DNA of 64,000 nt, from the NCBI RefSeq assembly GCF_003697165.2, contig NZ_CP033092.2, forward strand, positions 1 to 64,000, written 5' to 3'. Position 1 is the first letter of the stretch, and each line of letters opens with the position of its first letter. The notes beneath the pieces are model-generated. The model saw nothing but the letters and a program-made list of their open reading frames with translations. It was not told the DNA's origin and made no database searches. The translations under genes were made by a program, and so were the position numbers. This document shows, one piece after another, positions 20,243-29,142 of the stretch. Origin of the DNA: Escherichia coli DSM 30083 = JCM 1649 = ATCC 11775 (lineage in GTDB: Bacteria > Pseudomonadota > Gammaproteobacteria > Enterobacterales > Enterobacteriaceae).

Positions 20243-21958
20243 ATGAATTCGTTACAAATCTTGAGTTTTGTCGGTTTTACGCTGCTGGTAGCGGTCATCA
20301 CCTGGTGGAAGGTCCGTAAAACAGATACCGGATCGCAACAAGGCTATTTTCTTGCCGGACGTTCACTAAAAGCGCCGGTTATTGCCGCTTCGTTAATGCT
20401 AACCAACCTTTCCACGGAGCAACTGGTCGGCCTTTCCGGGCAGGCCTACAAAAGTGGCATGTCGGTGATGGGCTGGGAAGTCACCTCTGCAGTGACGCTG
20501 ATCTTCCTCGCGCTAATCTTTTTACCGCGCTATCTGAAGCGCGGCATTGCCACCATCCCCGATTTTCTGGAGGAACGTTATGATAAAACGACGCGTATTA
20601 TCATCGACTTCTGCTTCCTCATTGCCACCGGCGTCTGCTTTCTGCCGATTGTTCTCTATTCCGGCGCGTTGGCGCTCAACAGCCTGTTTCATGTGGGTGA
20701 GTCGCTACAACTTTCCGATGGTGCGGCTATCTGGTTACTGGTGATTTTGCTTGGTCTGGCGGGAATTTTGTATGCGGTGATCGGCGGACTGCGCGCAATG
20801 GCAGTGGCGGACTCCATTAACGGTATTGGGCTGGTTATTGGCGGGTTGATGGTGCCGGTATTTGGCCTGATCGCGATGGGCAAGGGCAGCTTTATGCAGG
20901 GCATTGAGCAACTCACCACCGTTCACGCCGAGAAATTAAACTCAGTCGGCGGCCCGACCGATCCCTTGCCGATTGGCGCGGCATTTACCGGTTTGATTCT
21001 GGTGAACACCTTTTACTGGTGTACAAATCAGGGCATCGTGCAACGCACGCTGGCGTCAAAAAGCCTGGCGGAAGGGCAAAAGGGGGCGCTGTTAACGGCG
21101 GTGCTGAAAATGCTCGACCCGCTGGTACTGGTGCTGCCAGGGTTGATTGCGTTTCATCTGTATCAGGATTTACCGAAAGCCGACATGGCCTACCCGACGC
21201 TGGTCAATAACGTTCTGCCGGTGCCACTGGTGGGCTTCTTCGGTGCGGTGTTATGTGGTGCGGTGATCAGTACCTTCAACGGCTTTCTGAATAGCGCCAG
21301 TACGTTATTCAGTATGGGTATTTACCGGCGCATCATTAACCAGAATGCCGAGCCGCAACAGCTGGTCACCGTCGGGCGCAAATTTGGTTTCTTTATCGCC
21401 GTCGTTTCGGTGATGGTCGCGCCGTGGATCGCCAACGCGCCGCAGGGGCTGTATAGCTGGATGAAACAGCTCAACGGTATTTACAACGTGCCGCTGGTTA
21501 CCATCATCATTATGGGCTTTTTCTTCCCGCGCATTCCGGCGCTGGCGGCAAAAGTGGCGATGGGGATTGGCATAATCAGCTACATCACCATCAACTATCT
21601 GGTGAAGTTCGACTTCCATTTCCTCTATGTGCTGGCCTGTACGTTCTGCATCAACGTGGTCGTGATGCTGGTGATCGGTTTTATCAAACCGCGCGCCACG
21701 CCGTTCACCTTCAAAGATGCGTTTGCGGTGGACATGAAACCGTGGAAAAACGTCAAGATTGCGTCAATTGGTATCCTGTTCGCGATGATTGGCGTCTATG
21801 CCGGGCTGGCTGAATTCGGTGGCTACGGTACGCACTGGTTAGCGATGATCAGTTATTTCATCGCCGCCGTAGTGATTGTCTACCTGATTTTTGACAGCTG
21901 GCGGCATCGTCACGACCCAGCCGTCACCTTTACTCCCGATGCGAAGGATAGCCTATGA
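20243..21958 (+). CDS. yidK: SSS-family sodium:solute symporter YidK
   Basis: 571 residues, sodium/glucose cotransporter family, about 14 hydrophobic segments. Family motifs include GYFLAGRSLKAPVIAASLMLTN near residues 35-56, GLSGQAYKSG and the region GGLRAMAVADSINGIGL. It probably imports the (sulfated) sugar acted on by the downstream sulfatase. The stop overlaps the yidJ ATG by 4 bases. Divergent regulator yidL lies 166 bases upstream. Confidence 0.95.
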   Translation: MNSLQILSFVGFTLLVAVITWWKVRKTDTGSQQGYFLAGRSLKAPVIAASLMLTNLSTEQLVGLSGQAYKSGMSVMGWEVTSAVTLIFLALIFLPRYLKRGIATIPDFLEERYDKTTRIIIDFCFLIATGVCFLPIVLYSGALALNSLFHVGESLQLSDGAAIWLLVILLGLAGILYAVIGGLRAMAVADSINGIGLVIGGLMVPVFGLIAMGKGSFMQGIEQLTTVHAEKLNSVGGPTDPLPIGAAFTGLILVNTFYWCTNQGIVQRTLASKSLAEGQKGALLTAVLKMLDPLVLVLPGLIAFHLYQDLPKADMAYPTLVNNVLPVPLVGFFGAVLCGAVISTFNGFLNSASTLFSMGIYRRIINQNAEPQQLVTVGRKFGFFIAVVSVMVAPWIANAPQGLYSWMKQLNGIYNVPLVTIIIMGFFFPRIPALAAKVAMGIGIISYITINYLVKFDFHFLYVLACTFCINVVVMLVIGFIKPRATPFTFKDAFAVDMKPWKNVKIASIGILFAMIGVYAGLAEFGGYGTHWLAMISYFIAAVVIVYLIFDSWRHRHDPAVTFTPDAKDSL

Positions 21959-23447
21959 AACGCCCCAATTTTCTGTTCATCATGACCGATACCCAGGCCA
22001 CCAATATGGTCGGTTGCTATAGCGGTAAGCCGCTGAATACGCAAAATATTGATAGTCTGGCGGCAGAAGGTATTCGCTTTAATTCTGCCTACACCTGTTC
22101 ACCGGTTTGTACACCTGCACGGGCCGGACTATTCACCGGTATCTACGCTAACCAGTCCGGCCCGTGGACCAACAACGTCGCGCCGGGCAAAAACATTTCC
22201 ACCATGGGGCGCTACTTTAAGGATGCGGGCTATCACACCTGCTACATCGGCAAATGGCATCTCGATGGACATGACTATTTCGGCACTGGCGAGTGTCCGC
22301 CGGAGTGGGACGCTGATTACTGGTTCGATGGCGCGAACTATCTTAGTGAACTGACGGAGAAAGAGATTAGCCTGTGGCGCAATGGCCTAAACAGCGTTGA
22401 GGATTTACAGGCGAACCATATTGACGAAACCTTCACCTGGGCGCACCGCATCAGCAATCGGGCGGTGGATTTTCTGCAACAGCCCGCGCGCGCCGACGAA
22501 CCTTTCCTGATGGTGATTTCGTATGATGAGCCGCATCACCCGTTCACCTGTCCGGTGGAGTATTTAGAGAAATACACTGATTTTTACTACGAACTGGGTG
22601 AGAAAGCAGAGGATGACCTGGCGAACAAACCGGAACATCACCGCTTATGGGCGCAGGCGATGCCATCGCCAGTCGGTGATGACGGGCTTTATCACCATCC
22701 GCTCTATTTTGCCTGCAATGACTTTGTTGATGACCAAATCGGACGGGTCATCAACGCCTTAACGCCAGAGCAACGTGAAAATACGTGGGTTATTTATACC
22801 TCCGATCACGGCGAAATGATGGGCGCACATAAGCTGATCAGTAAAGGAGCGGCGATGTATGACGACATCACCCGCATTCCGCTGATCATCCGTTCGCCGC
22901 AAGGGGAGCGGCGACAGGTCGATACGCCAGTCAGTCATATTGACTTACTGCCGACAATGATGGCGCTGGCAGATATTGAAAAACCAGAGATTCTGCCGGG
23001 GGAAATATCCTTGCCGTAAAAGAACCACGTGGCGTGTTGGTGGAATTTAATCGCTACGAGATTGAGCATGACAGCTTTGGCGGTTTTATTCCGGTGCGTT
23101 GCTGGGTAACGGATGACTTTAAACTGGTGCTCAACCTCTTCACCAGTGATGAACTTTACGATCGCCGTAATGACCCAAATGAAATGCATAACCTGATCGA
23201 TGATATCCATTTTGCCGACGTTCGCAGCAAAATGCATGACGCCTTATTGGATTACATGGACAAAATTCGCGATCCGTTCCGCAGTTATCAATGGAACCTG
23301 CGTCCGTGGCGCAAAGATGCACAACCGCGCTGGATGGGGGCGTTTCGTCCACGCCCACAGGATGGTTATTCTCCAGTGGTACGCGACTATGACACCGGTT
23401 TACCGACACAAGGGGTGAAGGTGGAAGAGAAAAAACAGAAGTTCTGA
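21955..23447 (+). pseudogene. yidJ: Sulfatase YidJ, disrupted by a -1 frameshift
   Basis: Type I sulfatase whose frame breaks near 23003-23005. The first part (354 residues to the stop at 23019) holds the N-terminal metal site and the formylglycine signature CSPVCTPARAG (Cys about 51), IGKWHLDG and SDHGEMMG. After codon 350 the frame reads ISLP-stop, while from 23006 the next frame runs on to 23447 with the missing C-terminal part (VLVEFNRYEIEHDSFGG to KVEEKKQKF). Adding one A to GGGGAAATATCC restores a 497-residue protein, the K-12 YidJ length. The catalytic core is still encoded, but the C-terminal subdomain is lost unless the frameshift is bypassed or is a sequencing error. Confidence 0.9.
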
Positions 23448-23506
23448 TGCATTATTGCTGTTCCTGGCCTAATTTTTCGGCGAGGAACAGTTTACAAGGA
23501 GCAACA

Positions 23507-23854
23507 ATGAAAATTTCCCGCCTCGGAGAAGCGCCCGATTACCGCTTCTCGCTGGCTAATGAGCGTACTTTTCTGGCGTGGATCCGTACTGCACTAGGAT
23601 TTCTGGCGGCGGGGGTTGGGCTTGATCAACTTGCGCCAGATTTCGCCACGCCCGTCATCCGCGAACTGCTGGCGTTGTTGTTGTGTCTGTTTTCCGGCGG
23701 GTTAGCGATGTATGGCTACTTGCGCTGGTTACGCAATGAAAAAGCGATGCGCCTGAAAGAGGACCTGCCCTATACCAACAGCTTATTAATCATCAGTTTA
23801 ATATTGATGGTCGTGGCAGTGATCGTCATGGGACTGGTGTTGTATGCCGGATAG
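23507..23854 (+). CDS. yidH: DUF202 inner-membrane protein YidH
   Basis: 115 residues from ATG at 23507, preceded by AAGGAG. DUF202 signature RFSLANERTFLAWIRTALGFLAAG near residues 13-36, then three predicted transmembrane helices. Function is unknown. It lies 59 bases after the yidJ stop and overlaps yidG by 11 bases. In K-12 I recall yidI between yidJ and yidH; it is not present in this gap. Confidence 0.94.
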   Translation: MKISRLGEAPDYRFSLANERTFLAWIRTALGFLAAGVGLDQLAPDFATPVIRELLALLLCLFSGGLAMYGYLRWLRNEKAMRLKEDLPYTNSLLIISLILMVVAVIVMGLVLYAG

Positions 23855-24206
23855 CCGCAAAGCCAGACGCATTGCCGACCCAGGGCTGCAGCCGGAACGC
23901 ACATCACTGGCGTGGTTTCGTACTATGCTGGGCTACGGCGCGTTGATGGCGTTGGCTGTCAAACACAACTGGCACCAGGCGGGCATGTTATTCTGGATTT
24001 CGATTGGCATCCTCGCCATCGTGGCGCTGATCCTCTGGCACTACACCCGTAATCGCAATTTAATGGATGTCACGAATAGCGATTTTTCCCAATTTCACGT
24101 AGTCCGTGACAAATTTTTGATCTCCCTCGCGGTGTTATCTCTCGCAATACTGTTTGCTGTAACGCATATACATCAACTTATCGTATTTATTGAGAGAGTC
24201 GCATGA
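23844..24206 (+). CDS. yidG: DUF202 inner-membrane protein YidG
   Basis: 120 residues, paralogous to YidH with the DUF202 signature ERTSLAWFRTMLGYGAL near residues 19-35 and three transmembrane segments. It overlaps yidH at the start (11 bases) and yidF at the end (4 bases), so YidH and YidG are probably made together and may form a complex. No function is established. Confidence 0.94.
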   Translation: MPDSRKARRIADPGLQPERTSLAWFRTMLGYGALMALAVKHNWHQAGMLFWISIGILAIVALILWHYTRNRNLMDVTNSDFSQFHVVRDKFLISLAVLSLAILFAVTHIHQLIVFIERVA

Positions 24207-24700
24207 CAGGAAGTCAGGTCATTGATGCTGAAGAGGACAGGCATAAACTGGTTGTAGAGTATAAGGATGCTCTGCAACCTGCCGATTTTTATCACAATTT
24301 CAAACAGCTGGGCATCCGCTCAGTACAGCTTATTCCCCATCTTGAATTTGATGACCGGGGCGATCTGACGGCCGCTTCGGTGACAGCAGAGCTGTGGGGG
24401 AAATTTTTAATTGCCCTGTTCGAGTGTTGGGTGCGGGCAGATATCAGTCGTATTTCGATTGAACTTTTTGACACCACCTTACAAAAATGGTGTGGCAGCG
24501 AAAAGTCGCAACCGCGCCGTGACTGCCAGGCGTGCGACTGGCATCGGCTGTGCCCGCACGCTCGGGAAGATAAACCAGACAACGTGCTTTGTGCGGGCTA
24601 TCAGGCGTTTTATTCTTACTCCGCGCCGCATATGCGGGTGATGCGTGATCTGATAAAGCAGCATCGTTCTCCCATGGAGCTGATGACGATGCTGCGGTGA
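24203..24700 (+). CDS. yidF: YidF, truncated anSME-like (SPASM-type) protein
   Basis: 165 residues. Annotated in K-12 as a putative sulfatase-maturation-related protein. The Cys cluster C-x10-C-x2-C-x5-C (WCGSEKS ... CQACDWHRLC, about 96-116) and the ending GYQAFYSYSAPHMRVMRDLI resemble the C-terminal auxiliary iron-sulfur region of anaerobic sulfatase-maturating radical SAM enzymes. The radical-SAM CxxxCxxC core and barrel are missing, so on its own it cannot be a complete maturase. It overlaps yidG by 4 bases and ends the operon. Confidence 0.9.
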   Translation: MTGSQVIDAEEDRHKLVVEYKDALQPADFYHNFKQLGIRSVQLIPHLEFDDRGDLTAASVTAELWGKFLIALFECWVRADISRISIELFDTTLQKWCGSEKSQPRRDCQACDWHRLCPHAREDKPDNVLCAGYQAFYSYSAPHMRVMRDLIKQHRSPMELMTMLR

Positions 24701-24707
24701 CGTGAGC

Positions 24708-25892
24708 TTAAACAGGCTGCCCCTGATGCGACATCCGCGTCGCCAGCGGTAGCCAGCACAGCACGATCAACAATCCCATTAAGGTCATCAACAATCCCAG
24801 GCTGCCCTGACCGGTTTGCGGCAACATCGCAGAGAGCGACGCCAGCACGCCGGAACCAATGTTTTGCAGACCGCCGACCAGCGCGCCAGCGGTGCCCGCC
24901 AGGAAGGGGAACGGCTCCATCGCGCCGCTGGTAGCCAGTGGAAACAGCATCCCGGCACCGAAAAAGAACAGCGCGGCGGGAATGAGCAGCGTCCAGACAT
25001 TCATCACGCCAAACCAGTCGGGGATCCACATCAGCAAGCCAGCCAGCAGGCAACAGATAACCGACTGCCACATCAACGTTGAGAAGCGTTTATTGGGACG
25101 TCCGGCAAACCATGCGCCAAAAAATGCCGCCGGAATCGGCAGAATAAACAAAATACTGACCGTCATACTGCTCAGCCCTAACACCGCGCCCATCAGCACG
25201 CCGGAGCAGGCTTCAAAGGCGGCAATCCCGGCCAGACCGCCAATCAGCATCAGCAAATAACAGTTAAAACCGCTGTTACCGAAAAGCGTTTTATAACTGG
25301 TAAGCAGGCGCGTGCGCGGTGCGTCGACCGGACGCGTTTCCGGCATCCAGCGGGCCATACTGAAAGTCACACCGGCACAAAGTACCAACAAAAAGAGATA
25401 ACAGGCGCGCCAGTTCCACATCGTATCCAGCAGACCGCCGATTAGTGGTGCGAGCAGTGGACTGACAAGAATCCCCATGTTTAACAGGCTGTTAGCGTGG
25501 CGCAACTGTGTCCGTTCATATAAATCGCGCGGCAAAGTACGCGCCATTACGCCGCCAACGCCGGTGCCCATCCCCTGCATCGCGCTGGCGGCAATCAATA
25601 CCATCAAACTGGAGGTCGTGACCGCGACCAGCGTTGCCAGCATAAAAATGGACATTCCGACGAGGATCACCGGTCGGCGACCCACGCGATCGGAAATTGG
25701 GCCATAAAACAGCTGTGAGACACCGTAAGTCAGCAGATAAGCGCCCATTACGCTCTGCACCGCCCCTTCACGGACATTGAGATCGCGCGCCATATCGGCA
25801 ATAGCTGGAATATAAATGGTTTGCGCCATCTGACCGACGGCCACGAGTAATACCAACATCAATAACAAATTGACGTTTCTATGCCTTTTCAT
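24708..25892 (-). CDS. emrD: Multidrug efflux MFS transporter EmrD
   Basis: 394 residues from ATG at 25892; 12 hydrophobic segments of the DHA1 drug:H+ antiporter group, with motif A GPISDRVGRRPV in loop 2-3 and motif C-like GILVSPLLAPLIGGLLD in TM5. The E. coli homologue is structurally characterised and exports uncouplers and amphipathic compounds. It converges on yidF with a 7-base gap. Confidence 0.97.
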   Translation of the reverse strand: MKRHRNVNLLLMLVLLVAVGQMAQTIYIPAIADMARDLNVREGAVQSVMGAYLLTYGVSQLFYGPISDRVGRRPVILVGMSIFMLATLVAVTTSSLMVLIAASAMQGMGTGVGGVMARTLPRDLYERTQLRHANSLLNMGILVSPLLAPLIGGLLDTMWNWRACYLFLLVLCAGVTFSMARWMPETRPVDAPRTRLLTSYKTLFGNSGFNCYLLMLIGGLAGIAAFEACSGVLMGAVLGLSSMTVSILFILPIPAAFFGAWFAGRPNKRFSTLMWQSVICCLLAGLLMWIPDWFGVMNVWTLLIPAALFFFGAGMLFPLATSGAMEPFPFLAGTAGALVGGLQNIGSGVLASLSAMLPQTGQGSLGLLMTLMGLLIVLCWLPLATRMSHQGQPV

Positions 25893-26182
25893 TATCACGG
25901 ATGCTTTTATAAAAATAATTAGAATAAGTCACTACGCATTCCCATAAATGCGGGAGAGGAATCTATCACATTGATGAATGTTAGCCAGATATACGCCAGG
26001 AATGGGGAATTGTTTAGCGGCAGAATATGTAAACAAAAGCGGCAATAAATGTTGCCGGAAACAGTGATGGTGCGGTTGGTAGGGTAAGGTGTTTACGCTG
26101 TATTCGACATGAATAAGGCGCACTCTGTCAACAATCTGACCGTCTTTCAGGTGATGATGCTTTATTGCCTGAGTTTCAGTTC
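25893..26182. other. emrD-ivbL intergenic stretch, no gene found
   Basis: About 290 AT-rich bases before the ilvB control region. I see a small hairpin CGGCAA-TAAATG-TTGCCG (26040-26057) and the emrD promoter region but no convincing coding frame. In K-12 the tisB/istR toxin-antitoxin locus sits between emrD and ivbL; neither the 29-residue TisB frame nor a LexA-box-like CTGT-N8-ACAG is visible here. Confidence 0.7.
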
Positions 26183-26204
26183 AAAATGTGATCTGCCACG
26201 TATT
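26183..26204 (+). promoter_or_regulatory. CRP site of the ilvBN promoter
   Basis: AAAATGTGATCTGCCACGTATT matches the CRP consensus well in its left half (TGTGA) and partly in its right half. ilvB is a known CRP-activated promoter. Downstream TTGTCT (26229) and TTGTAT/TATAAA (26253-26260) are candidate -35 and -10 elements. Confidence 0.7.
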
Positions 26205-26292
26205 TTTATCCGGAAGAAAAATTTTCCATTGTCTCCCCTGTAAAGCTGTGCTTGTATAAATATTGTTAAACACAAAACCAACAAGGTCCCCA

Positions 26293-26391
26293 ATGACTAC
26301 TTCCATGTTCAACGCAAAACTACTACCAACTGCGCCATCCGCCGCAGTGGTCGTCGTGCGTGTGGTGGTGGTCGTCGGCAATGCGCCGTAG
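26293..26391 (+). CDS. ivbL: ilvBN operon leader peptide IvbL
   Basis: A 32-codon leader peptide (MTTSMFNAKLL start, NAP end) containing the regulatory run AAVVVVRVVVVVG, rich in valine, with leucines upstream. When charged Val- or Leu-tRNA is low, the ribosome stalls here and the downstream attenuator fails to form. It differs from the K-12 peptide I remember at residue 6 (Phe instead of Leu). It is followed by the attenuator at 26414-26448. Confidence 0.96.
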   Translation: MTTSMFNAKLLPTAPSAAVVVVRVVVVVGNAP

Positions 26392-26413
26392 GGACTGGAA
26401 CAACACACGATTC

Positions 26414-26448
26414 CAAAACCCCGCCGGCGCAAACCGGGCGGGGTTTTT
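26414..26448 (+). terminator. ilvBN transcription attenuator
   Basis: AAAACCCCGCC ... GGCGGGGTTTTT forms a GC stem with an internal CCGG and ends in a T run, between ivbL and ilvB. It is the leader-peptide-controlled intrinsic terminator of the ilvBN operon. Confidence 0.92.
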
Positions 26449-26496
26449 CGTTTAAGCTCCTCCCGGAAAGTCGGCCCAGAAGAAAAGGACTGGAGC

Positions 26497-28185
26497 ATGG
26501 CAAGTTCGGGCACAACATCGACGCGTAAGCGCTTTACCGGCGCAGAATTTATCGTTCATTTCCTGGAACAGCAGGGCATTAAGATTGTGACGGGTATTCC
26601 GGGCGGTTCTATCCTGCCTGTTTACGATGCCTTAAGCCAAAGCACGCAAATCCGCCATATTCTGGCTCGCCATGAACAGGGCGCGGGGTTTATCGCTCAG
26701 GGAATGGCGCGCACCGACGGTAAACCGGCGGTCTGTATGGCCTGTAGTGGACCGGGTGCGACTAACCTGGTGACCGCCATTGCCGATGCGAGGCTGGACT
26801 CCATCCCGCTGATTTGCATCACTGGTCAGGTTCCCGCCTCGATGATCGGCACCGACGCCTTCCAGGAAGTCGACACCTACGGCATCTCTATCCCCATCAC
26901 CAAACACAACTATCTGGTCAGACATATCGAAGAACTCCCGCAGGTCATGAGCGATGCCTTCCGTATTGCGCAATCAGGCCGCCCTGGCCCGGTGTGGATA
27001 GACATTCCTAAGGATGTGCAAACGGCAGTTTTTGAGATTGAAACACAGCCCGCTATGGCAGAAAAAGCCGCCGCACCCGCCTTTAGCGAAGAAAGTATTC
27101 GTGACGCGGCGGCGATGATTAACGCCGCCAAACACCCGGTGCTTTATCTGGGTGGTGGTGTGATCAACGCGCCTGCGCGAGTGCGTGAACTGGCGGAGAA
27201 AGCACAACTGCCTACCACCATGACTTTAATGGCGCTGGGTATGTTGCCAAAAGCGCATCCGCTGTCGCTGGGTATGCTGGGGATGCACGGTGTGCGCAGC
27301 ACCAACTATATTTTGCAGGAGGCGGATCTGCTGATTGTACTCGGTGCGCGTTTTGATGACCGGGCGATTGGCAAAACCGAGCAGTTCTGTCCGAATGCCA
27401 AAATTATTCATGTCGATATCGACCGCGCAGAGCTGGGCAAAATCAAGCAACCGCATGTGGCAATTCAGGCGGATGTTGATGACGTGCTGGCGCAGTTGAT
27501 CCCGCTGGTGGAAGCGCAACCGCGTGCAGAGTGGCACCAGTTGGTGGCGGATTTGCAGCGTGAATTCCCGTGTCCAATCCCGAAAGCGTGCGATCCATTA
27601 AGCCATTACGGCCTGATCAACGCCGTTGCCGCCTGTGTCGATGACAATGCGATTATCACCACCGACGTGGGTCAGCATCAGATGTGGACCGCGCAAGCCT
27701 ATCCGCTCAATCGCCCACGCCAGTGGCTGACCTCCGGCGGGCTGGGCACGATGGGTTTTGGCCTGCCTGCGGCGATTGGCGCGGCGCTGGCGAACCCGGA
27801 CCGCAAAGTGTTGTGCTTCTCCGGCGACGGCAGCCTGATGATGAATATTCAGGAGATGGCGACCGCCAGTGAAAATCAGCTGGATGTTAAAATCATTTTG
27901 ATGAACAACGAAGCGCTGGGGCTGGTGCATCAGCAACAGAGTCTGTTCTACAAGCAGGGCGTTTTTGCCGCTACCTATCCGGGCAAAATCAACTTTATGC
28001 AGATTGCCGCCGGATTCGGCCTCGAAACCTGTGATTTGAATAACGAAGCCGATCCGCAGGCTGCATTGCAGGAAATCATCAATCGCCCTGGCCCGGCGCT
28101 GATCCATGTGCGCATTGATGCCGAAGAAAAAGTGTACCCGATGGTGCCGCCAGGTGCGGCGAATACTGAAATGGTGGGGGAATAA
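26497..28185 (+). CDS. ilvB: Acetolactate synthase I large subunit
   Basis: Catalytic subunit of valine-sensitive acetohydroxyacid synthase I, condensing pyruvate with pyruvate or 2-ketobutyrate in valine, leucine and isoleucine synthesis. 562 residues; TPP, FAD and Mg dependent. Visible are the catalytic glutamate region ARHEQGAGFIAQGMAR (about 52-67), the FAD domain, and the TPP/Mg motif GDGSLMMNIQEMAT starting about 446. The ribosome site is AAGGAC. ilvN begins 4 bases after the stop. Confidence 0.98.
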   Translation: MASSGTTSTRKRFTGAEFIVHFLEQQGIKIVTGIPGGSILPVYDALSQSTQIRHILARHEQGAGFIAQGMARTDGKPAVCMACSGPGATNLVTAIADARLDSIPLICITGQVPASMIGTDAFQEVDTYGISIPITKHNYLVRHIEELPQVMSDAFRIAQSGRPGPVWIDIPKDVQTAVFEIETQPAMAEKAAAPAFSEESIRDAAAMINAAKHPVLYLGGGVINAPARVRELAEKAQLPTTMTLMALGMLPKAHPLSLGMLGMHGVRSTNYILQEADLLIVLGARFDDRAIGKTEQFCPNAKIIHVDIDRAELGKIKQPHVAIQADVDDVLAQLIPLVEAQPRAEWHQLVADLQREFPCPIPKACDPLSHYGLINAVAACVDDNAIITTDVGQHQMWTAQAYPLNRPRQWLTSGGLGTMGFGLPAAIGAALANPDRKVLCFSGDGSLMMNIQEMATASENQLDVKIILMNNEALGLVHQQQSLFYKQGVFAATYPGKINFMQIAAGFGLETCDLNNEADPQAALQEIINRPGPALIHVRIDAEEKVYPMVPPGAANTEMVGE

Positions 28186-28188
28186 GCC

Positions 28189-28479
28189 ATGCAAAACACA
28201 ACTCATGATAACGTGATTCTGGAACTCACCGTTCGCAACCATCCGGGTGTAATGACCCACGTTTGTGGCCTTTTTGCCCGTCGCGCTTTTAACGTTGAAG
28301 GCATTCTCTGCCTGCCGATTCAGGACAGCGACAAAAGCCACATCTGGCTACTGGTCAATGACGACCAGCGTCTGGAGCAGATGATAAGCCAAATCGACAA
28401 GCTGGAAGATGTGGTGAAAGTGCAGCGTAATCAGTCCGATCCGACCATGTTTAACAAGATTGCGGTGTTTTTTCAGTAA
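28189..28479 (+). CDS. ilvN: Acetolactate synthase I small regulatory subunit
   Basis: 96-residue ACT-domain subunit that activates IlvB and confers valine feedback inhibition. The ACT fold is recognisable as [29 protein letters not shown], with valine-binding loops in HPGVM. It lacks the longer C-terminal domain of IlvH-type subunits, as is normal for IlvN. Its terminator follows after 22 bases. Confidence 0.98.
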
Positions 28480-28501
28480 CCGCTCAAGGCTTGAACAACA
28501 T

Positions 28502-28532
28502 CGCGCTTATCGTTAAGGTAAGCGCGTTTTAT
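28502..28532 (+). terminator. Terminator after ilvBN
   Basis: CGCGCTTA (28502-28509) pairs perfectly with TAAGCGCG (28519-28526), followed by TTTTATT. It separates ilvBN from the uhp genes. Confidence 0.85.
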
Positions 28533-28551
28533 TACCCTCCAGGACAAGATC

Positions 28552-29142
28552 ATGATCACCGTTGCCCTTATAGACGATCACCTTATCGTCCGCTCCGGCT
28601 TTGCGCAGCTGCTGGGGCTGGAACCTGATTTGCAGGTAGTTGCCGAGTTTGGTTCGGGGCGCGAGGCGCTGGCGGGGCTGCCGGGGTGCGGTGTGCAGGT
28701 GTGTATTTGCGATATCTCCATGCCTGATATCTCCGGTCTGGAGCTTCTAAGCCAGCTGCCGAAAGGCATGGCGACAATTATGCTCTCCGTTCACGACAGT
28801 CCGGCGCTGGTTGAGCAGGCGCTTAACGCCGGGGCGCGCGGCTTTCTCTCCAAACGCTGTAGCCCGGATGAACTCATTGCTGCGGTGCATACGGTTGCCA
28901 CTGGCGGCTGTTATCTGACGCCGGATATTTCCATTAAACTGGCATCCGGTCGCCAGGACCCGCTAACCAAACGCGAACGCCAGGTGGCAGAAAAACTGGC
29001 GCAAGGAATGGCGGTGAAAGAGATTGCCGCCGAACTGGGCTTGTCGCCGAAAACGGTACACGTCCATCGCGCCAATCTGATGGAAAAACTGGGCGTCAGT
29101 AACGACGTTGAACTGGCGCGCCGCATGTTTGATGGCTGGTGA
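28552..29142 (+). CDS. uhpA: Response regulator UhpA (NarL/FixJ family)
   Basis: Activates uhpT when phosphorylated. 196 residues: receiver domain with acidic pocket D8-D9, phospho-acceptor D54 in ICDISMPD, conserved Ser/Lys (MLSVHDS, LSKRCSPDEL), and C-terminal LuxR-type helix-turn-helix (LTKRERQVAEKLAQGMAVKEIAAELGLSPKTVHVHRANLMEKLGV). The stop overlaps the uhpB ATG by one base. Confidence 0.98.
   Translation: MITVALIDDHLIVRSGFAQLLGLEPDLQVVAEFGSGREALAGLPGCGVQVCICDISMPDISGLELLSQLPKGMATIMLSVHDSPALVEQALNAGARGFLSKRCSPDELIAAVHTVATGGCYLTPDISIKLASGRQDPLTKRERQVAEKLAQGMAVKEIAAELGLSPKTVHVHRANLMEKLGVSNDVELARRMFDGW

Noticed and set aside
25932..26123. 63-codon minus-strand frame in the emrD-ivbL spacer
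   Set aside because: No ribosome site, no recognisable family and the K-12 spacer is known for RNAs rather than this peptide.
26309..26518. Minus-strand frame over ivbL and the attenuator
   Set aside because: Complement of the valine-rich leader and hairpin; the leader peptide itself explains the sequence.
27598..28341. 247-codon minus-strand open frame over ilvB-ilvN
   Set aside because: Antisense shadow, His/Arg-rich composition typical of reversed coding sequence.
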